Shown one piece after another: positions 6,706 to 14,843 of a stretch of 30,645 nt of DNA. Under the pieces are notes generated by a model that saw only the letters and a program-made list of their open reading frames with translations, was not told where the DNA came from and did not search any database. Made by a program: the position numbers and the translations under genes. Every line of letters starts with the position of its first letter. Position 1 is the first letter of the stretch. Source of the DNA: JBGVMW01 sp045125095 (GTDB lineage: Bacteria; Bacillota; Clostridia; Lachnospirales; Lachnospiraceae); assembly GCA_045125095.1 (NCBI GenBank), contig JBGVMW010000167.1:1-30645 (forward strand), given 5' to 3'.

Positions 6706-7848
6706 TCAATACTCCTCAAGAAAATGATGACGTACCCCATCTTTTTTATACGCCACAACTGTATTAATATTCACATTTTCCATACTTTTAAAAATATTGC
6801 CCTCCACAAATGGATTTGTTTTCTTCATTTCAGCAATCAGATTCTTAACTTCCATACGTTTCGATACGCTACTGCCATCTGGCTGACATGTTGTGCAGGT
6901 ATCTGTAAAGCGACAGGCACATTGGATGAATGTTAAATCATTGTAGTCACGCCAGCGTTTGATATCATCTTCTCGAATCAGGTACATAGGGCGGATTAAT
7001 TCCATGCCTTCAAAATTCGTGCTGTGAAGCTTGGGCATCATGGTTTGTACCTGTGCACCATAGAGCATTCCCATTAAAATCGTTTCAATTACATCATCAT
7101 AATGATGTCCTAATGCGATTTTATTACAGCCCAGTTCCCTGGCCTGATTGTATAAATATCCCCGGCGCATGCGGGCGCAAAGATAGCAAGGCGATTTTTC
7201 AATATCATATACCGCATCAAAGATATTTGTTTCAAATACGGTAATTGGAATATTCATAAGGCGTGCATTATTTTCTATAACCTTTCTATTGGCTTCGCTA
7301 TATCCAGGATCCATAACGAGAAATATAAGTTCAAAGGTCATCTGACGGTGGCGTTGCAATTCCTGAAATAATTTTGCCATCAGCATGGAATCTTTTCCAC
7401 CGGAAATACAGACAGCTATTTTATCGCCTTCCTGTATGAGTTCATAAGTTTTCACAGCTTTTGCAAATTTAGAAAACAGTTGTTTATGAAAGGTCTTTTG
7501 GATGCTTTTTTCGATTTCCGCTGCCCGATTCGAATCGGTCGTTGAGGTTTCCACCATATGGGATAATAGCCAGCCCATATAGCCACCTGCAAGACTGAAT
7601 GCCTGATAGCCGGCAATTTGCAGTTCTTTCGCCTTTTCCACACTGAAAATTCCTTTTGTACAGTAGAGAATCAATTTCTTATCCGTGGGAAAATTGGTTG
7701 ATTCATGATTTACATGCTCTTGAGCAACATGTATGGCACCAGGCAGCATGCCGTAATTTACAGCGGAGTCATCACGAATATCGATAAGCAGATACTCGTT
7801 TTTATTTAGTTCTTTTAACTGCTTATAGGTAATTTCTATAGAATTCAT
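6706..7848 (-). CDS. Rhodanese-TtcA fusion (tRNA thiolation PP-loop protein)
   Basis: Numbered from the TTG at 7857, residues 8-100 are a rhodanese domain with the persulfide-type cysteine C66 in LYCTKGIFS and the end motif LAGGYMGW. Residues ~125-350 are a PP-loop ATPase with SGGKDS (152-157), CYLC and the GHHYDD segment, plus a later CACRF, all as in the TtcA/TtuA-like family. TtcA makes 2-thiocytidine in tRNA; fusion to a rhodanese suggests in-protein sulfur supply, which is inference. ATG at 7848 is the chosen start; its AAGG is 12 nt away, slightly far, whereas the TTG at 7857 is only 3 nt from it. It is transcribed alone toward the bidirectional terminator at 6648-6678. Confidence 0.88.
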   Translation of the reverse strand: MNSIEITYKQLKELNKNEYLLIDIRDDSAVNYGMLPGAIHVAQEHVNHESTNFPTDKKLILYCTKGIFSVEKAKELQIAGYQAFSLAGGYMGWLLSHMVETSTTDSNRAAEIEKSIQKTFHKQLFSKFAKAVKTYELIQEGDKIAVCISGGKDSMLMAKLFQELQRHRQMTFELIFLVMDPGYSEANRKVIENNARLMNIPITVFETNIFDAVYDIEKSPCYLCARMRRGYLYNQARELGCNKIALGHHYDDVIETILMGMLYGAQVQTMMPKLHSTNFEGMELIRPMYLIREDDIKRWRDYNDLTFIQCACRFTDTCTTCQPDGSSVSKRMEVKNLIAEMKKTNPFVEGNIFKSMENVNINTVVAYKKDGVRHHFLEEY

Positions 7849-7899
7849 ACAATTCAATATCCTTCTTTTCCTATTTGTTTGATGTATTTTAGCAAGCTT

Positions 7900-7928
7900 A
7901 TTATAGAGGTTTACTGATGAAAATGCAA
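7900..7928 (-). promoter_or_regulatory. Candidate sigma-A promoter of the rhodanese-TtcA gene
   Basis: On the minus strand, TTGCAT (7923-7928), 17 bp, TATAAT (7900-7905). The -10 is perfect and the -35 keeps only TTG. Confidence 0.5.
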
Positions 7929-8254
7929 TAGCTTTTTGGGAAACACAAGACTGGTTATTTGTAAACTTTAATGGAGAATCATTTCACAAAGACGATTTCG
8001 CTGCTAATTTGTTTTACATATTAGGTGTACTAAATAAAGGAGCGGTGGAAACGGACCCTTTTGCACGAAGGTGTTTAATAGAAATGATTGAAAAAGGATT
8101 TAATGCAAAATTAATATGTGAAATAACCGGTTATAAAGAAACCGTATATAAAAAAGTATGCGATATAGTCAATGCTAATAAACGTCACAAAAATGAAATA
8201 GTTACATACGAAAGAACCCTCCTGCATATACTTATAAAAATCAGGTTATTGTAA
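7907..8254 (+). pseudogene. 5'-truncated remnant of an unrecognised gene
   Basis: A frame opens after TAG at 7904-7906 and runs 115 codons to TAA 8252-8254. It has protein-like composition from its very beginning (FTDENAIAFWETQDWLFVNF) through GVLNKGAVETDPFARRCLIE to a KLICEITGYKETVYKKVCDI segment that resembles a helix-turn-helix. There is no ATG or ribosome site at the front; the only internal start, TTG 8009, has no Shine-Dalgarno and would discard about 34 plausible residues. The end (ERTLLHILIKIRLL) looks less natural, perhaps a frameshift. I do not recognise the family. It lies between the rhodanese-TtcA promoter and spoIVA, and overlaps the candidate promoters of both. Confidence 0.45.
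8206..8232 (+). promoter_or_regulatory. Weak candidate sigma-E promoter of spoIVA
   Basis: CATATACT (8225-8232) resembles a sigma-E -10 box and an ATA lies 16 bp upstream. Sigma-E control of spoIVA is established in Bacillus subtilis; the match here is loose. Confidence 0.25.
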
Positions 8255-8312
8255 AGCGCAGATAAAACTTTGCAGTCACCTAAATTTGAGCAGTATATGC
8301 AAGGAGGGTTTT

Positions 8313-9800
8313 ATGGATAATTTCAGCGGAAATACTTATGATTTGTATAAAGATATGAAAGCTAGAACAAACGGAACCGTTTATATCGGTGTAGCCGGTC
8401 CTGTGCGCACGGGAAAATCAACATTTATCAAACGCTTTATGGACCTGATGGTTCTGCCGAATATGACAGATGAAAATGAGTTAGAACGAGCGAAGGATGA
8501 ACTGCCACAGTCTGCACAGGGAAAAACCATTATGACGACGGAGCCAAAATTCATTCCCAAAGAAGCCGTAACCATACAGGTCGGTGAGGATTTAGAAGTA
8601 AAAGTAAGAATGATAGATTGTGTTGGCTATATGGTAAAAGGGGCAGAGGGGCATTCGGAAAATGGAGAAGAACGAATGGTGAAAACTCCGTGGTTTGACA
8701 CTGAAATTCCATTTACCCAGGCAGCAGAAATGGGAACACGCAAGGTAATCAACGACCATTCCACCATTGGCATTGTCGTGACCTGTGATGGTTCCTTTTC
8801 CGATATAGAAAGAGAGAATTACATAGAAGCGGAAGAAAAGACGATTCAGGAGCTAAAGGCGTTAAAGAAGCCATTTGTAGTGCTTTTAAATTCATCAAAA
8901 CCGTATAGTGATGAAACCATACATTTAGCCGAAAATCTGGCAGAAAAATATCAGGTAACGGTAATGCCGGTGAACTGTTCACAGCTTAGAAAAGATGATA
9001 TACATAAAATCATGGAAACCATTCTCTATGAATTTCCAATATCCAGCATCGAATTTTTCGTGCCTCACTGGGTGGAAATGCTTCCCGTAGAGCATCCGCT
9101 GAAAGCAGATTTATTAGAAAAAATGCGGGATTTATTGCTCAAAGTAAATCGCATTAAGGATGTGCGGAGAGGTGATTTCAAATTAGAAAGTCCCTATGTA
9201 CAGCAGTTAAAGTTAGATGGCATTTCCCTTTCGGATGGTAAGATCGCCTGCCAGCTTCGGATTGATGATAAATATTATTACGAGATGTTGAGTGAAATGA
9301 CAGGTGTAGAAGTGGAAAATGAATATGCGCTCCTTGCCATGATCAAAGAATTGGCACGCCAGAAAAAGGAATACAAAAAAGTATCTCAGGCTATGGAGTC
9401 AGTTCGTTTTTCCGGTTATGGTGTAGTGGCTCCGGAGAAAACAGAAATTAAACTATCAGAACCGGAGATTATGAAGCATGGAAATAAGTATGGCGTAAAA
9501 ATCAAATCCGAAGCACCGTCTGTTCATATGATTCGAAGCAACGTGGAGATTGAAATATCGCCAATTGTAGGAAGTGAAGAACAGGCAAGAGATTTGATTC
9601 AATATATTAACAGTAGCAGTAAGGAAGAAGAAGGCATCTGGGATATTAATATTTTTGGGAAATCAGTGGAACAGTTAGTAGCAGAAGGCATTCAGAGCAA
9701 ATTATCCCAGATTGGAGAAGAAAGTCAGGTGAAATTACAGGACACTATGCAAAAAATTGTCAACGACAGCACGGGTGGCATGATTTGTATTATCATATAG
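8313..9800 (+). CDS. spoIVA: Stage IV sporulation protein A (coat-basement ATPase)
   Basis: This 495-residue protein is essentially the Bacillus length (492). SpoIVA polymerises on the mother-cell side of the forespore outer membrane using ATP hydrolysis and is the platform for coat assembly. The N-terminal ATPase domain has the unusual P-loop GPVRTGKST (29-37), conserved in this family. A middle domain follows, and the C-terminus ends in the hydrophobic GGMICIII typical of SpoIVA and needed for localisation. The start at 8313 follows AAGGAGGG with 4-nt spacing; an in-frame ATG nine codons earlier lacks a site. It is the only gene in its unit, with no clear terminator after it. Confidence 0.97.
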   Translation: MDNFSGNTYDLYKDMKARTNGTVYIGVAGPVRTGKSTFIKRFMDLMVLPNMTDENELERAKDELPQSAQGKTIMTTEPKFIPKEAVTIQVGEDLEVKVRMIDCVGYMVKGAEGHSENGEERMVKTPWFDTEIPFTQAAEMGTRKVINDHSTIGIVVTCDGSFSDIERENYIEAEEKTIQELKALKKPFVVLLNSSKPYSDETIHLAENLAEKYQVTVMPVNCSQLRKDDIHKIMETILYEFPISSIEFFVPHWVEMLPVEHPLKADLLEKMRDLLLKVNRIKDVRRGDFKLESPYVQQLKLDGISLSDGKIACQLRIDDKYYYEMLSEMTGVEVENEYALLAMIKELARQKKEYKKVSQAMESVRFSGYGVVAPEKTEIKLSEPEIMKHGNKYGVKIKSEAPSVHMIRSNVEIEISPIVGSEEQARDLIQYINSSSKEEEGIWDINIFGKSVEQLVAEGIQSKLSQIGEESQVKLQDTMQKIVNDSTGGMICIII

Positions 9801-9891
9801 TTTGTGACATACCTATGGGAAATTTTCCCGAAATGAGATAGATATCTCTGGGGAAAACTAAGGTACAAAAGAATGTGAAAGGAAGAAACAT

Positions 9892-10323
9892 ATGAAGAAT
9901 TGTTGGAAAGGAATTTTTCTAATAGGTGCCGGTGGTGCTACGTATTATGTTTTGGAAATTTTGTACAGAGGGTATTCTCATTGGAGCATGTTTATGCTGG
10001 GAGGACTCTGCATGTATATTATTGATAAATTATATCAAAAAAGAAAAGGGAAGTTTTCAATTCTGTATTTCATGCTGACAGGAGGTTTGATTATTACAGC
10101 TCTAGAGGGGATTACGGGAGCGTTTGTTAATCTTTATCTACACCGTCAAGTGTGGGATTACAGCAATTTGCCCCTTCATTTATATGGACAGATTAGTCTG
10201 TCTTTCACATTGCTATGGTGTGTCCTAACGATTCCGATAATCTGGTTGTCTGGGATGTTTCATTATTATGTATTCCGTGATGAACAACAGCAAATTCGCC
10301 GATTTAGATCTGTATTTTTTTAG
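9892..10323 (+). CDS. CmpB-like putative ABC-transporter membrane protein (PF06541 type)
   Basis: This 143-residue hydrophobic protein has about four membrane segments: residues 5-22, 30-45, 57-80 and 100-125. The segment NLPLHLYGQISLSFTLLWCV and the upstream EGITGAFVNLYLHRQVWDYS match the small clostridial membrane family often labelled putative ABC transporter (CmpB). No ATPase partner lies nearby, so a transport role is unproven. The start follows AGGAAGAAACAT. It sits between spoIVA and the PHP gene with its own ~90-bp upstream gap. Confidence 0.75.
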   Translation: MKNCWKGIFLIGAGGATYYVLEILYRGYSHWSMFMLGGLCMYIIDKLYQKRKGKFSILYFMLTGGLIITALEGITGAFVNLYLHRQVWDYSNLPLHLYGQISLSFTLLWCVLTIPIIWLSGMFHYYVFRDEQQQIRRFRSVFF

Positions 10324-10429
10324 CCTGATGTGGTAGCATATAAAGTGATAATATGTAATTGTTCTGAAACATGCAGCAACACCGACATGATTCGGAATTA
10401 CTGAAATGACAAGAAAAGAGGACAATCCC

Positions 10430-11152
10430 ATGAAATATGTATTAGACACACATTCCCATACGATAGCAAGTGGACATGCGTATAACACCATTGCAGAAAT
10501 GGCAAAGGCAGCAAGCAAAAAAGGATTAGAATTGTTAGCAATTACAGAGCACAGCAAAATGATGCCGGGATCTTGCCAGGATATTTATTTTTCCAATTTA
10601 AGCAAAGTAGAACGAGAGCAGTACGGCGTAAAGCTTTGGATGGGGGTAGAGTTAAATATTATGGATTATGAGGGCAACATCGATATGCCGGAACGTATTT
10701 TGAAAAATATGGAGTTGGTAATTGCCAGTCTTCATACCCCATGTATTAAACCAGGAAACATAGAAGAAAATACAAGCGCTGTTATAGGTGCTATGAACAA
10801 TCCATATATTCACATCATTGGACATTTAGATGATGCAGGCTATCCGGTGGATTATGAAAAGATCGTGCAGACAGCAAAAGAGACCGGAACAATTTTAGAA
10901 GTGAATAATAATTCATTGTCTCCAGATTGTTTCCGTGCAAATTCAAGAAATCTGGATGCAAAGATGATGAAGCTGTGCATGGACTATGAAGTGCCGGTGG
11001 TTGTTGGCAGTGATGCCCATGCCTCGCATCTGGTAGGTTCTCATGAATATGCCTACAGTTTAATGAAGGAAATCGGTTTCCCAAAAGAACTGGTGTTAAA
11101 CCGTTCTGTTGATATGTTAAAGAAGGCAATGAAAAGTAAGAAAAATAAATAG
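10430..11152 (+). CDS. PHP-domain phosphoesterase (YcdX-like)
   Basis: This 240-residue protein is a PHP metallophosphatase. The N-terminal metal motif is DTHSH (H8, H10), followed by AITEHSKM, IASLHTPC, HIIGHLDDAG and the terminal VVGSDAHASH, the full set of histidine/aspartate clusters for a trinuclear metal site. YcdX-like proteins hydrolyse small phosphate esters; the substrate here is unknown. The chosen start (10430) is 8 nt after GAGG; an in-frame ATG at 10406 has no site. It lies just upstream of yicC but is separated by a promoter at 11159-11187, so it is probably transcribed separately. Confidence 0.88.
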   Translation: MKYVLDTHSHTIASGHAYNTIAEMAKAASKKGLELLAITEHSKMMPGSCQDIYFSNLSKVEREQYGVKLWMGVELNIMDYEGNIDMPERILKNMELVIASLHTPCIKPGNIEENTSAVIGAMNNPYIHIIGHLDDAGYPVDYEKIVQTAKETGTILEVNNNSLSPDCFRANSRNLDAKMMKLCMDYEVPVVVGSDAHASHLVGSHEYAYSLMKEIGFPKELVLNRSVDMLKKAMKSKKNK

Positions 11153-11158
11153 AAAATC

Positions 11159-11187
11159 TTGACTGAAAAAAAGGGATAGGATATACT
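11159..11187 (+). promoter_or_regulatory. Sigma-A promoter of the yicC-remA-gmk-rpoZ operon
   Basis: TTGACT (11159-11164), 17-bp spacer, TATACT (11182-11187). The leader to yicC is about 100 nt. Confidence 0.8.
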
Positions 11188-11296
11188 AGAGTCAGTGTGT
11201 TTAAGAGACCCCCGTTTTGTCAGGTATGCAAATTAAGAAGCAAAATGGCCGGAGAGAAAGAAGGGAATGGCTGTAGGGTTTGCAGTCGATATAACT

Positions 11297-12178
11297 ATGA
11301 TTAAGAGTATGACAGGCTATGGCAGAAGTGAGATTGTCAGAGAGGAACACCGATTGACCGTAGAGATGAAGTCGGTAAATCATCGCTATCTGGATTTGAA
11401 TATTAAGATGCCAAAGAAGTTTAATGCGTATGAAGCAGAGATAAGAAATATATTAAAAGGATATTTGCAACGAGGAAAAGTAGACTTATTTATTTCTTAT
11501 GAAGATTTTTCTGGGAAAAATGTAAATGTCAATTATAATGTTGCTATTGCTGCTGAGTATATGAAATATCTTAGCCGGATGGCGGAGGAATTTCAGATTC
11601 CGAATGATGTGACAGCAAGTGCTTTGTCAAGATATCCGGAAGTGTTGACGATGGAAGAAGCAGAAGAAGAAATAGAGGAAGCCTTGCCGGAAATGATTCG
11701 GGATGCGTTGAAGGAAGCTTGCGAACGTCTTGTGGAAGCTCGTAGCAGAGAAGGCGAAAATCTGAAAAAAGACTTGTTAACGAAGTTGAATGATATGCTT
11801 GCGAATGTGGCGTTTATTGAAGCACGTTCCCCACAGATTGTCGAAGAATATAAGGAAAAGCTGCATAAACGTATGGAAGAATTGTTAGAAGGTGGTCAGG
11901 CAGATGAAAACCGGATCCTTACAGAGGTAGCAATCTTCGCAGACCGTATTTGTGTTGATGAAGAGATTGTACGTTTGAAAAGTCACATCGAGAATATGAT
12001 GGATGTGCTGGAAGAAGGTGGCAATGTAGGTCGTAAATTGGACTTTATGACACAGGAGATGAACAGAGAAGCAAATACAATACTTTCAAAGTCAAATGAT
12101 TTGAAGATATCGAACTGTGGTGTGGATTTAAAGACAAACATCGAAAAAGTGCGTGAGCAGGTACAGAATATAGAATAA
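11297..12178 (+). CDS. yicC: YicC/YloC family endoribonuclease
   Basis: This 293-residue protein begins MIKSMTGYGRSEI, the hallmark of YicC/YloC, and ends with the family's C-terminal domain (NVGRKLDFMTQEMNREANTI, then VREQVQNIE). Family members are RNases involved in RNA turnover in stationary phase. The middle region is Glu-rich and helical. The start is uncertain: family alignment favours ATG 11297, which lacks a clear ribosome site, while ATG 11267 (adding MAVGFAVDIT) has GAAGG only 2 nt away. It is the first gene of the operon; remA starts 10 nt after its stop. Confidence 0.93.
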   Translation: MIKSMTGYGRSEIVREEHRLTVEMKSVNHRYLDLNIKMPKKFNAYEAEIRNILKGYLQRGKVDLFISYEDFSGKNVNVNYNVAIAAEYMKYLSRMAEEFQIPNDVTASALSRYPEVLTMEEAEEEIEEALPEMIRDALKEACERLVEARSREGENLKKDLLTKLNDMLANVAFIEARSPQIVEEYKEKLHKRMEELLEGGQADENRILTEVAIFADRICVDEEIVRLKSHIENMMDVLEEGGNVGRKLDFMTQEMNREANTILSKSNDLKISNCGVDLKTNIEKVREQVQNIE

Positions 12179-12188
12179 GGTGATTGGT

Positions 12189-12449
12189 TTGGCTGCATTA
12201 ATCAGTGTAGGGTTTGGCAATATGATAAATGGAGATAAGGTGACAGCAGTAGTAAATGCGGAATCTGCTCCAGTAAAGCGAATGGTAGCGTCAGCAAAGG
12301 AGCAAGGACTTCTTATTGATGCAACACAGGGACGAAAGACAAAAAGTGTAGTTGTGATGGAAAGCGGACAGTTGGTGGTATCCGGTTTGCAGGCAGATAC
12401 AATTGCAGGACGTTTTTCGGCAGGACAGGGAGACGAAAATGAAGAATAG
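12189..12449 (+). CDS. remA: RemA/DUF370 family regulator (TTG start)
   Basis: This 86-residue protein aligns with RemA: LISVGFGNMINGDKVTAVVN, SAPVKRMVASAKEQG, DATQGRKTKSVVVMESGQLV and IAGRF. In Bacillus RemA is a DNA-binding activator of biofilm matrix genes. The start is TTG at 12189, set by the extended ribosome site AAGGTGAT seven bases away and by the family N-terminus (M-A-x-L-I). A GTG at 12180 would sit inside the ribosome site. It lies between yicC and gmk, the order typical of Clostridia, and overlaps gmk by 11 nt. Confidence 0.92.
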   Translation: MAALISVGFGNMINGDKVTAVVNAESAPVKRMVASAKEQGLLIDATQGRKTKSVVVMESGQLVVSGLQADTIAGRFSAGQGDENEE

Positions 12450-13071
12450 AGGAATTTTGGCTGTAGTATCTGGCTTTTCCGGTTCGGGAAAAGGCACTAT
12501 TATGAAAGAATTGCTACAGCAATATGACAATTATGCACTATCTATCTCAGCAACAACAAGACAGCCGAGAGAAGGAGAAGTGCATGGAAGAGAATATTTT
12601 TTCCTGTCGAAGGAAGAATTTGAACAGTTAATAAAAGAGGAACAATTGATTGAATATGCACAATATGTTGGCAACTATTATGGAACACCAAGTTCTTTTG
12701 TAGAAGAACAGCGGAATGCAGGTAAGGATGTCATTTTAGAAATCGAAGTCCAGGGCGCCTTGCAGGTAAAAGAAAAGTTCCCAGACACAGTATTGCTGTT
12801 TGTGACACCACCTTCCGCAGAGGAATTAGCATCCAGACTGCGTGGCAGAGGTACTGAGACCGAGGAGGTCATTGCAAAGAGAATGCAGCAGGCTGTTACA
12901 GAATCTACTTTGATGGATAAATATGATTATCTGGTAGTAAACGACTCTTTGCAGGAAGCGGTAGAAACGATGCATAATATTCTTCAAATGGAGCATTATA
13001 AGATGTCCAGAAATGAAGAATTTGTAACTGATATACAAAATGATTTAAAAAGTTCAGGAGGAATGAAGTAA
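12439..13071 (+). CDS. gmk: Guanylate kinase
   Basis: This 210-residue enzyme converts GMP and ATP to GDP and ADP. The P-loop is SGFSGSGKGT (11-20). The GMP-binding segment SISATTRQPREGEVHGREYF and the lid RLRGRGTETEEVIAKRM are intact. The chosen start (12439) overlaps the remA end by 11 nt, and GGGAG precedes it; upstream in-frame codons lie within remA. The rpoZ start overlaps its stop (TAATG), so the pair is translationally coupled. Confidence 0.97.
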   Translation: MKNRGILAVVSGFSGSGKGTIMKELLQQYDNYALSISATTRQPREGEVHGREYFFLSKEEFEQLIKEEQLIEYAQYVGNYYGTPSSFVEEQRNAGKDVILEIEVQGALQVKEKFPDTVLLFVTPPSAEELASRLRGRGTETEEVIAKRMQQAVTESTLMDKYDYLVVNDSLQEAVETMHNILQMEHYKMSRNEEFVTDIQNDLKSSGGMK

Positions 13072-13445
13072 TGATACATCCATCTTATAGCGAATTGATG
13101 AAAGTAGTAAATGAAGGTGCAGAAGAAGGAGATGAACCAGTAGTAACAAGCCGTTACTCCATCGTGCTTGCAACATCCAGAAGAGCAAGACAGATTATAG
13201 GAAGCAGCAACTCAGATGAAATCACACAGGGCAAGAAGCCATTATCAGTTGCAGTAGATGAATTATACAAGGGAAAAATCAGAATCTTAAGCGAAGAAGA
13301 AGCTGAGCAGTTAATTGCGGAAAAGGAAGCTAGAAAAGAAGCGGAAGAAATGATGTTGTCTCTTGAGGAAGAAGCAGACGAAGAACTTGTTGTAGAAGAA
13401 GACAACATTGAATTAGATATCTCCGAAGATATAGAAGAAGAATAA
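13071..13445 (+). CDS. rpoZ: RNA polymerase omega subunit
   Basis: This 124-residue protein has the omega core in its first ~75 residues: MIHPSYSELMKVV, SRYSIVLATSRRARQI and KPLSVAVDELYKGKI. Omega aids RNA polymerase assembly. It has an unusually long acidic tail: from about residue 75 to the end it is almost all Glu/Asp with few hydrophobics, where typical omega stops near 70-90 residues. Such tails occur in some Clostridia. It is the last gene of the operon before the terminator at 13455-13509. Confidence 0.93.
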   Translation: MIHPSYSELMKVVNEGAEEGDEPVVTSRYSIVLATSRRARQIIGSSNSDEITQGKKPLSVAVDELYKGKIRILSEEEAEQLIAEKEARKEAEEMMLSLEEEADEELVVEEDNIELDISEDIEEE

Positions 13446-13454
13446 GGTATAAAA

Positions 13455-13509
13455 AATAAGCTGTGTGCTATTGAGAATATAGAATCAATTGCACACAGCT
13501 TATTTTTTT
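13455..13509. terminator. Bidirectional terminator between rpoZ and dapL
   Basis: AATAAGCTGTGTGC (13455-13468) pairs with GCACACAGCTTATT (13491-13504), with an inner ATTGA/TCAAT extension. A T-run follows on plus (to 13509), and TTATTTTTTATA follows on minus. Confidence 0.92.
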
Positions 13510-13544
13510 GCTATAATTGGATTATTCAGGAATAATTAGAATAA

Positions 13545-14741
13545 TTAGAATAATTTATCAATTCTTTCTAATGCTTCCAATGTATTTTCACGGTTACCGA
13601 AAGCAGTGAGACGGAAGAAGTTCTTTCCATTTTCACCGAAACCGGCACCTGGTGTACCTACAACCTGAGCGTTTTCTAATAAGTAGTCAAAGAAAGTCCA
13701 GGAATCCATACCGTTCGGGCACTCGAACCAAACATATGGAGAGTTGATACCGCCAAAGAAACGGATATTTTTCTCTTTTAATTTATTCGCAATCAGAGTT
13801 GCATTTTCCTTATAATACTGGATGTTTTTCTGGCACTGTGCCATACCTTCTTCGGTAAATACAGATGCAGCACCTGACTGTACGATGTAAGGAACACCAT
13901 TGAATTTAGTAGTCTGACGACGATTCCACATAGCATTTAAGGACATCTCCTTGCCGGAAGTAGTCTTGAATACTAATTCTTTTGGAACGATGGTGTAACC
14001 ACATCTTGTTCCTGTGAAGCCCGCTGTCTTAGAAAGAGAGCAGAATTCGATGGCACATTTCTTGGCACCTTCAATTGCGTAGATGCTTCTAGGAAGATCT
14101 GGCTCGCTGATAAATGCTTCATAAGCAGAGTCGAACAGAATAACAGCATCGTTTGCTAATGCGTAATCCACCCACTGCTTTAACTGCTCTTTGTTGTATA
14201 CAGCACCTGTTGGGTTGTTTGGAGAGCAAAGGTAAATTACATCTGCATGTATGGATGGGTCAGGAAGTGGAAGGAAACCATTTTCTGCGTTTGCATCCAT
14301 GTATGTAATATTTTTTCCGCCCATTAAATTGGTGTCCACATATACTGGGTATACTGGATCCGGAATTAAAATTACATTATCAACGCTGAATAACTCAGTA
14401 ATGTTACCAGTGTCACTTTTGGCGCCGTCAGAAATAAATACGGAATCCATATCAATGGATACGCCGTTGCGTTTATAATAATCAACTACTGAGTTGCGGA
14501 GAAAATCATATCCCTGTTCCGGGCCATACCCCTTAAAGGTTTCTGATTTTCCAAGTTCGTCAACTGCAGTATGCATAGCGTCAAGAACTTTTTCGCCTAA
14601 TGGAAGGGTAACATCACCGATACCAAGGCGTATTACCTTTTTATCAGGGTGACTTTCAACATAGGCATTAACACGACGGCCAATCTCAGCAAAGAGATAG
14701 CTTTCTTTTAGATTAAGATAATTTTCATTTAACTTAGGCAT
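13545..14741 (-). CDS. dapL: LL-diaminopimelate aminotransferase
   Basis: This 398-residue PLP enzyme converts tetrahydrodipicolinate directly to LL-diaminopimelate for lysine and peptidoglycan. The start MPKLNENYLNLKESYLFAEI is characteristic. Seen motifs are RLGIGDVTLPL, SPNNPTGAVY, FDSAYEAFI and the PLP lysine K238 in SLSKTAGFTGTRCGYT. The C-terminus FFRLTAFGNRENTLEALERI is complete. The start follows AGGAGGAAGC. It is a single gene, divergent from the histidine kinase operon; its promoter at 14787-14815 shares -10 bases with the opposing promoter. Confidence 0.97.
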   Translation of the reverse strand: MPKLNENYLNLKESYLFAEIGRRVNAYVESHPDKKVIRLGIGDVTLPLGEKVLDAMHTAVDELGKSETFKGYGPEQGYDFLRNSVVDYYKRNGVSIDMDSVFISDGAKSDTGNITELFSVDNVILIPDPVYPVYVDTNLMGGKNITYMDANAENGFLPLPDPSIHADVIYLCSPNNPTGAVYNKEQLKQWVDYALANDAVILFDSAYEAFISEPDLPRSIYAIEGAKKCAIEFCSLSKTAGFTGTRCGYTIVPKELVFKTTSGKEMSLNAMWNRRQTTKFNGVPYIVQSGAASVFTEEGMAQCQKNIQYYKENATLIANKLKEKNIRFFGGINSPYVWFECPNGMDSWTFFDYLLENAQVVGTPGAGFGENGKNFFRLTAFGNRENTLEALERIDKLF

Positions 14742-14762
14742 GATGCTTCCTCCTTATGGTTA

Positions 14763-14791
14763 TTGATTTCATTTACGTACTTTTGTATGAT
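14763..14791 (+). promoter_or_regulatory. Sigma-A promoter of the histidine kinase operon
   Basis: TTGATT (14763-14768), 17-bp spacer, TATGAT (14786-14791). Its -10 overlaps the dapL promoter -10 on the other strand. Confidence 0.65.
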
Positions 14792-14815
14792 AACAAATTC
14801 AAAAAGTTGTGTCAA
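14787..14815 (-). promoter_or_regulatory. Sigma-A promoter of dapL
   Basis: On the minus strand, TTGACA (14810-14815), 17-bp spacer, TATCAT (14787-14792). Five of its six -10 positions are shared with the plus-strand promoter. Confidence 0.75.
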
Positions 14816-14843
14816 CATAAGGAGGACATGGAGGAGATATATA

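Noticed and set aside
9816..9857. GGGAAATTTTCCC and GAGATAGATATCTC palindromes after spoIVA as a terminator
   Set aside because: No T-run follows and the stems are short; left unassigned.
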